NCBI GenBank assembly: GCA_002439735.1
Contig: DJPG01000098.1
Coordinates: 2,593-17,468, forward strand
From: Firmicutes bacterium UBA6418
GTDB taxonomy: Bacteria > Bacillota > Clostridia > Peptostreptococcales > Anaerovoracaceae
Reading direction: 5' to 3'
Length of the DNA stretch: 14,876 nucleotides
Shown here in pieces: positions 14,103-14,876 of this stretch. Position numbers and translations under genes: made by a program. Below the pieces are notes generated by a model that searched no databases, was not told the origin of the DNA, and worked only from the letters and a program-made list of their open reading frames with translations. Position 1 is the first letter of the stretch; the number at the start of each line of letters is the position of its first letter.

Positions 14103-14876
14103 TCATGCTTGCTTATGATTTTTATATTTTATAGATACCACTTTGTCTTGATCTGCAACCCAGCCTGCGGTTACAGATTTATGTAAATATAAATATGAAA
14201 ACGTCGCTCTCGCTTCTGCAGCTGTTGTTGTGCCGTTTGATACTCCAACCATCATATTTGGAGAAATTGTATAAGATGCATTTTTATCCGGTGAAATTGG
14301 CGTCGCATTCCACCAGTTGGAATAGGCACTTGACGCTACGTGATTGACAACATCAATTCCACCTGTTTTATATGTATACGAATATGCTAACCCTGCGCCA
14401 ACGCTTCCATCTGAATTGAATACCAATGATGCACTGACTTCATGGGAAGAGTCGGGTTCCAACTCTGATGCACTATAAATATTGTATCGAGATTCTGCCG
14501 GAGTCCCAAGTTTGCCATGGAATTCTTTTACTTTCAAATCATTCTTTGCAGTGGCTGTGAAGTCTGCAACAAAGGAATCAATTGTTTCCTTTCCATCGGT
14601 TTTTGTTTTTAGACCAATCATGCAGATGTGAATAACGCCTAGTTGGTATTTGCTTGAATCCTGGTTATCTAAGTAAATTGTATAGTTGTTATCTGAACTG
14701 GATGTTGAATAAAGATAATAGTATACACTCTTCCTTGCAAAAGATTTTCCCATCAGCTGATCTGTTGAACCTGACGAACTCGAGCTATTGCTTGCACTTA
14801 ATTCTGCAAATCTCTTATTTTCCGTTGTTGCTTCATAGTATTGTTGCGTTAAATCGATTTTTGCATTTTGTTCTAA
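14103..14876 (-). CDS. Partial unrecognised protein (C-terminal 257 residues), Ser-rich linker then beta-rich domain
   Basis: The frame stays open from the TGA at 14103 to the window edge, so this is the 3' part of a longer gene; an internal ATG at 14753 need not be the start. The visible part begins with a charged, probably helical stretch (LEQNAKIDLTQQYYEATTEN), then a low-complexity linker NSSSSSGSTD (residues 30-39). A region rich in Tyr, Ser, Thr and Asn with beta-like alternation follows (VYYYLYSTSSSDNNYTIYL, ASLVFNSDGSVGAGLAYSYTY, ATFSYLYLH), ending in a basic tail. Composition suggests a surface or secreted protein, but no signal, anchor or known motif is visible. Base composition is more AT-rich than the genes to its left. 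I do not recognise the family. Confidence 0.8.
   Translation of the reverse strand, partial: LEQNAKIDLTQQYYEATTENKRFAELSASNSSSSSGSTDQLMGKSFARKSVYYYLYSTSSSDNNYTIYLDNQDSSKYQLGVIHICMIGLKTKTDGKETIDSFVADFTATAKNDLKVKEFHGKLGTPAESRYNIYSASELEPDSSHEVSASLVFNSDGSVGAGLAYSYTYKTGGIDVVNHVASSAYSNWWNATPISPDKNASYTISPNMMVGVSNGTTTAAEARATFSYLYLHKSVTAGWVADQDKVVSIKYKNHKQA

Overview
The window looks like a chromosomal housekeeping region of an anaerobic Firmicute of class Clostridia (Eubacteriales). The evidence is strong AGGAGG-type ribosome sites, sigma-A (TTGACA/TATAAT-like) promoters, an Asp23-NusB-XseA-XseB-IspA-Dxs-TlyA gene chain, and an MEP-pathway dxs beside a prenyl synthase. The family cannot be fixed from the sequence alone. 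Every supported gene is on the minus strand, so transcription runs from high to low coordinates.

Right end (14876 to about 13950): the C-terminal part of an unrecognised, AT-richer gene enters from outside the window and ends at a rho-independent terminator. Next comes cstA, a multi-pass carbon-starvation/peptide-pyruvate type transporter with its own promoter. It is followed closely by an unrecognised two-helix membrane protein. This unit ends at a hairpin near 11243-11295.

Centre (11263 to 422): a good sigma-A promoter lies inside that hairpin region. It starts a tightly packed operon behind a leader of about 145 nt that is full of GCGA motifs. The order is an Asp23 family protein, nusB, a TsaD/Kae1-like paralogue of unknown role, xseA, xseB, ispA, dxs, tlyA, a PLP aminotransferase and mutS. 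Several genes overlap by 10-26 nt (nusB/TsaD-like, TsaD-like/xseA, xseA/xseB, dxs/tlyA), which suggests translational coupling. The operon joins rRNA transcription antitermination (NusB), DNA repair (exonuclease VII, MutS), isoprenoid precursor and chain synthesis (Dxs, IspA) and rRNA methylation (TlyA). The usual clostridial neighbours after tlyA (NAD kinase, argR, recN) are absent and are replaced by the aminotransferase and mutS.

Left end (421 to 1): a gene-free stretch carries a minus-strand sigma-A promoter and a clear cobalamin (B12) riboswitch. The controlled gene lies beyond position 1.

I see no defence system, CRISPR array, insertion sequence, tRNA or rRNA. The best leads for novelty are the TsaD-like paralogue, the GCGA-rich asp23 leader, the unknown PH-like/two-helix membrane protein, and the truncated Ser-linker gene at the right edge.
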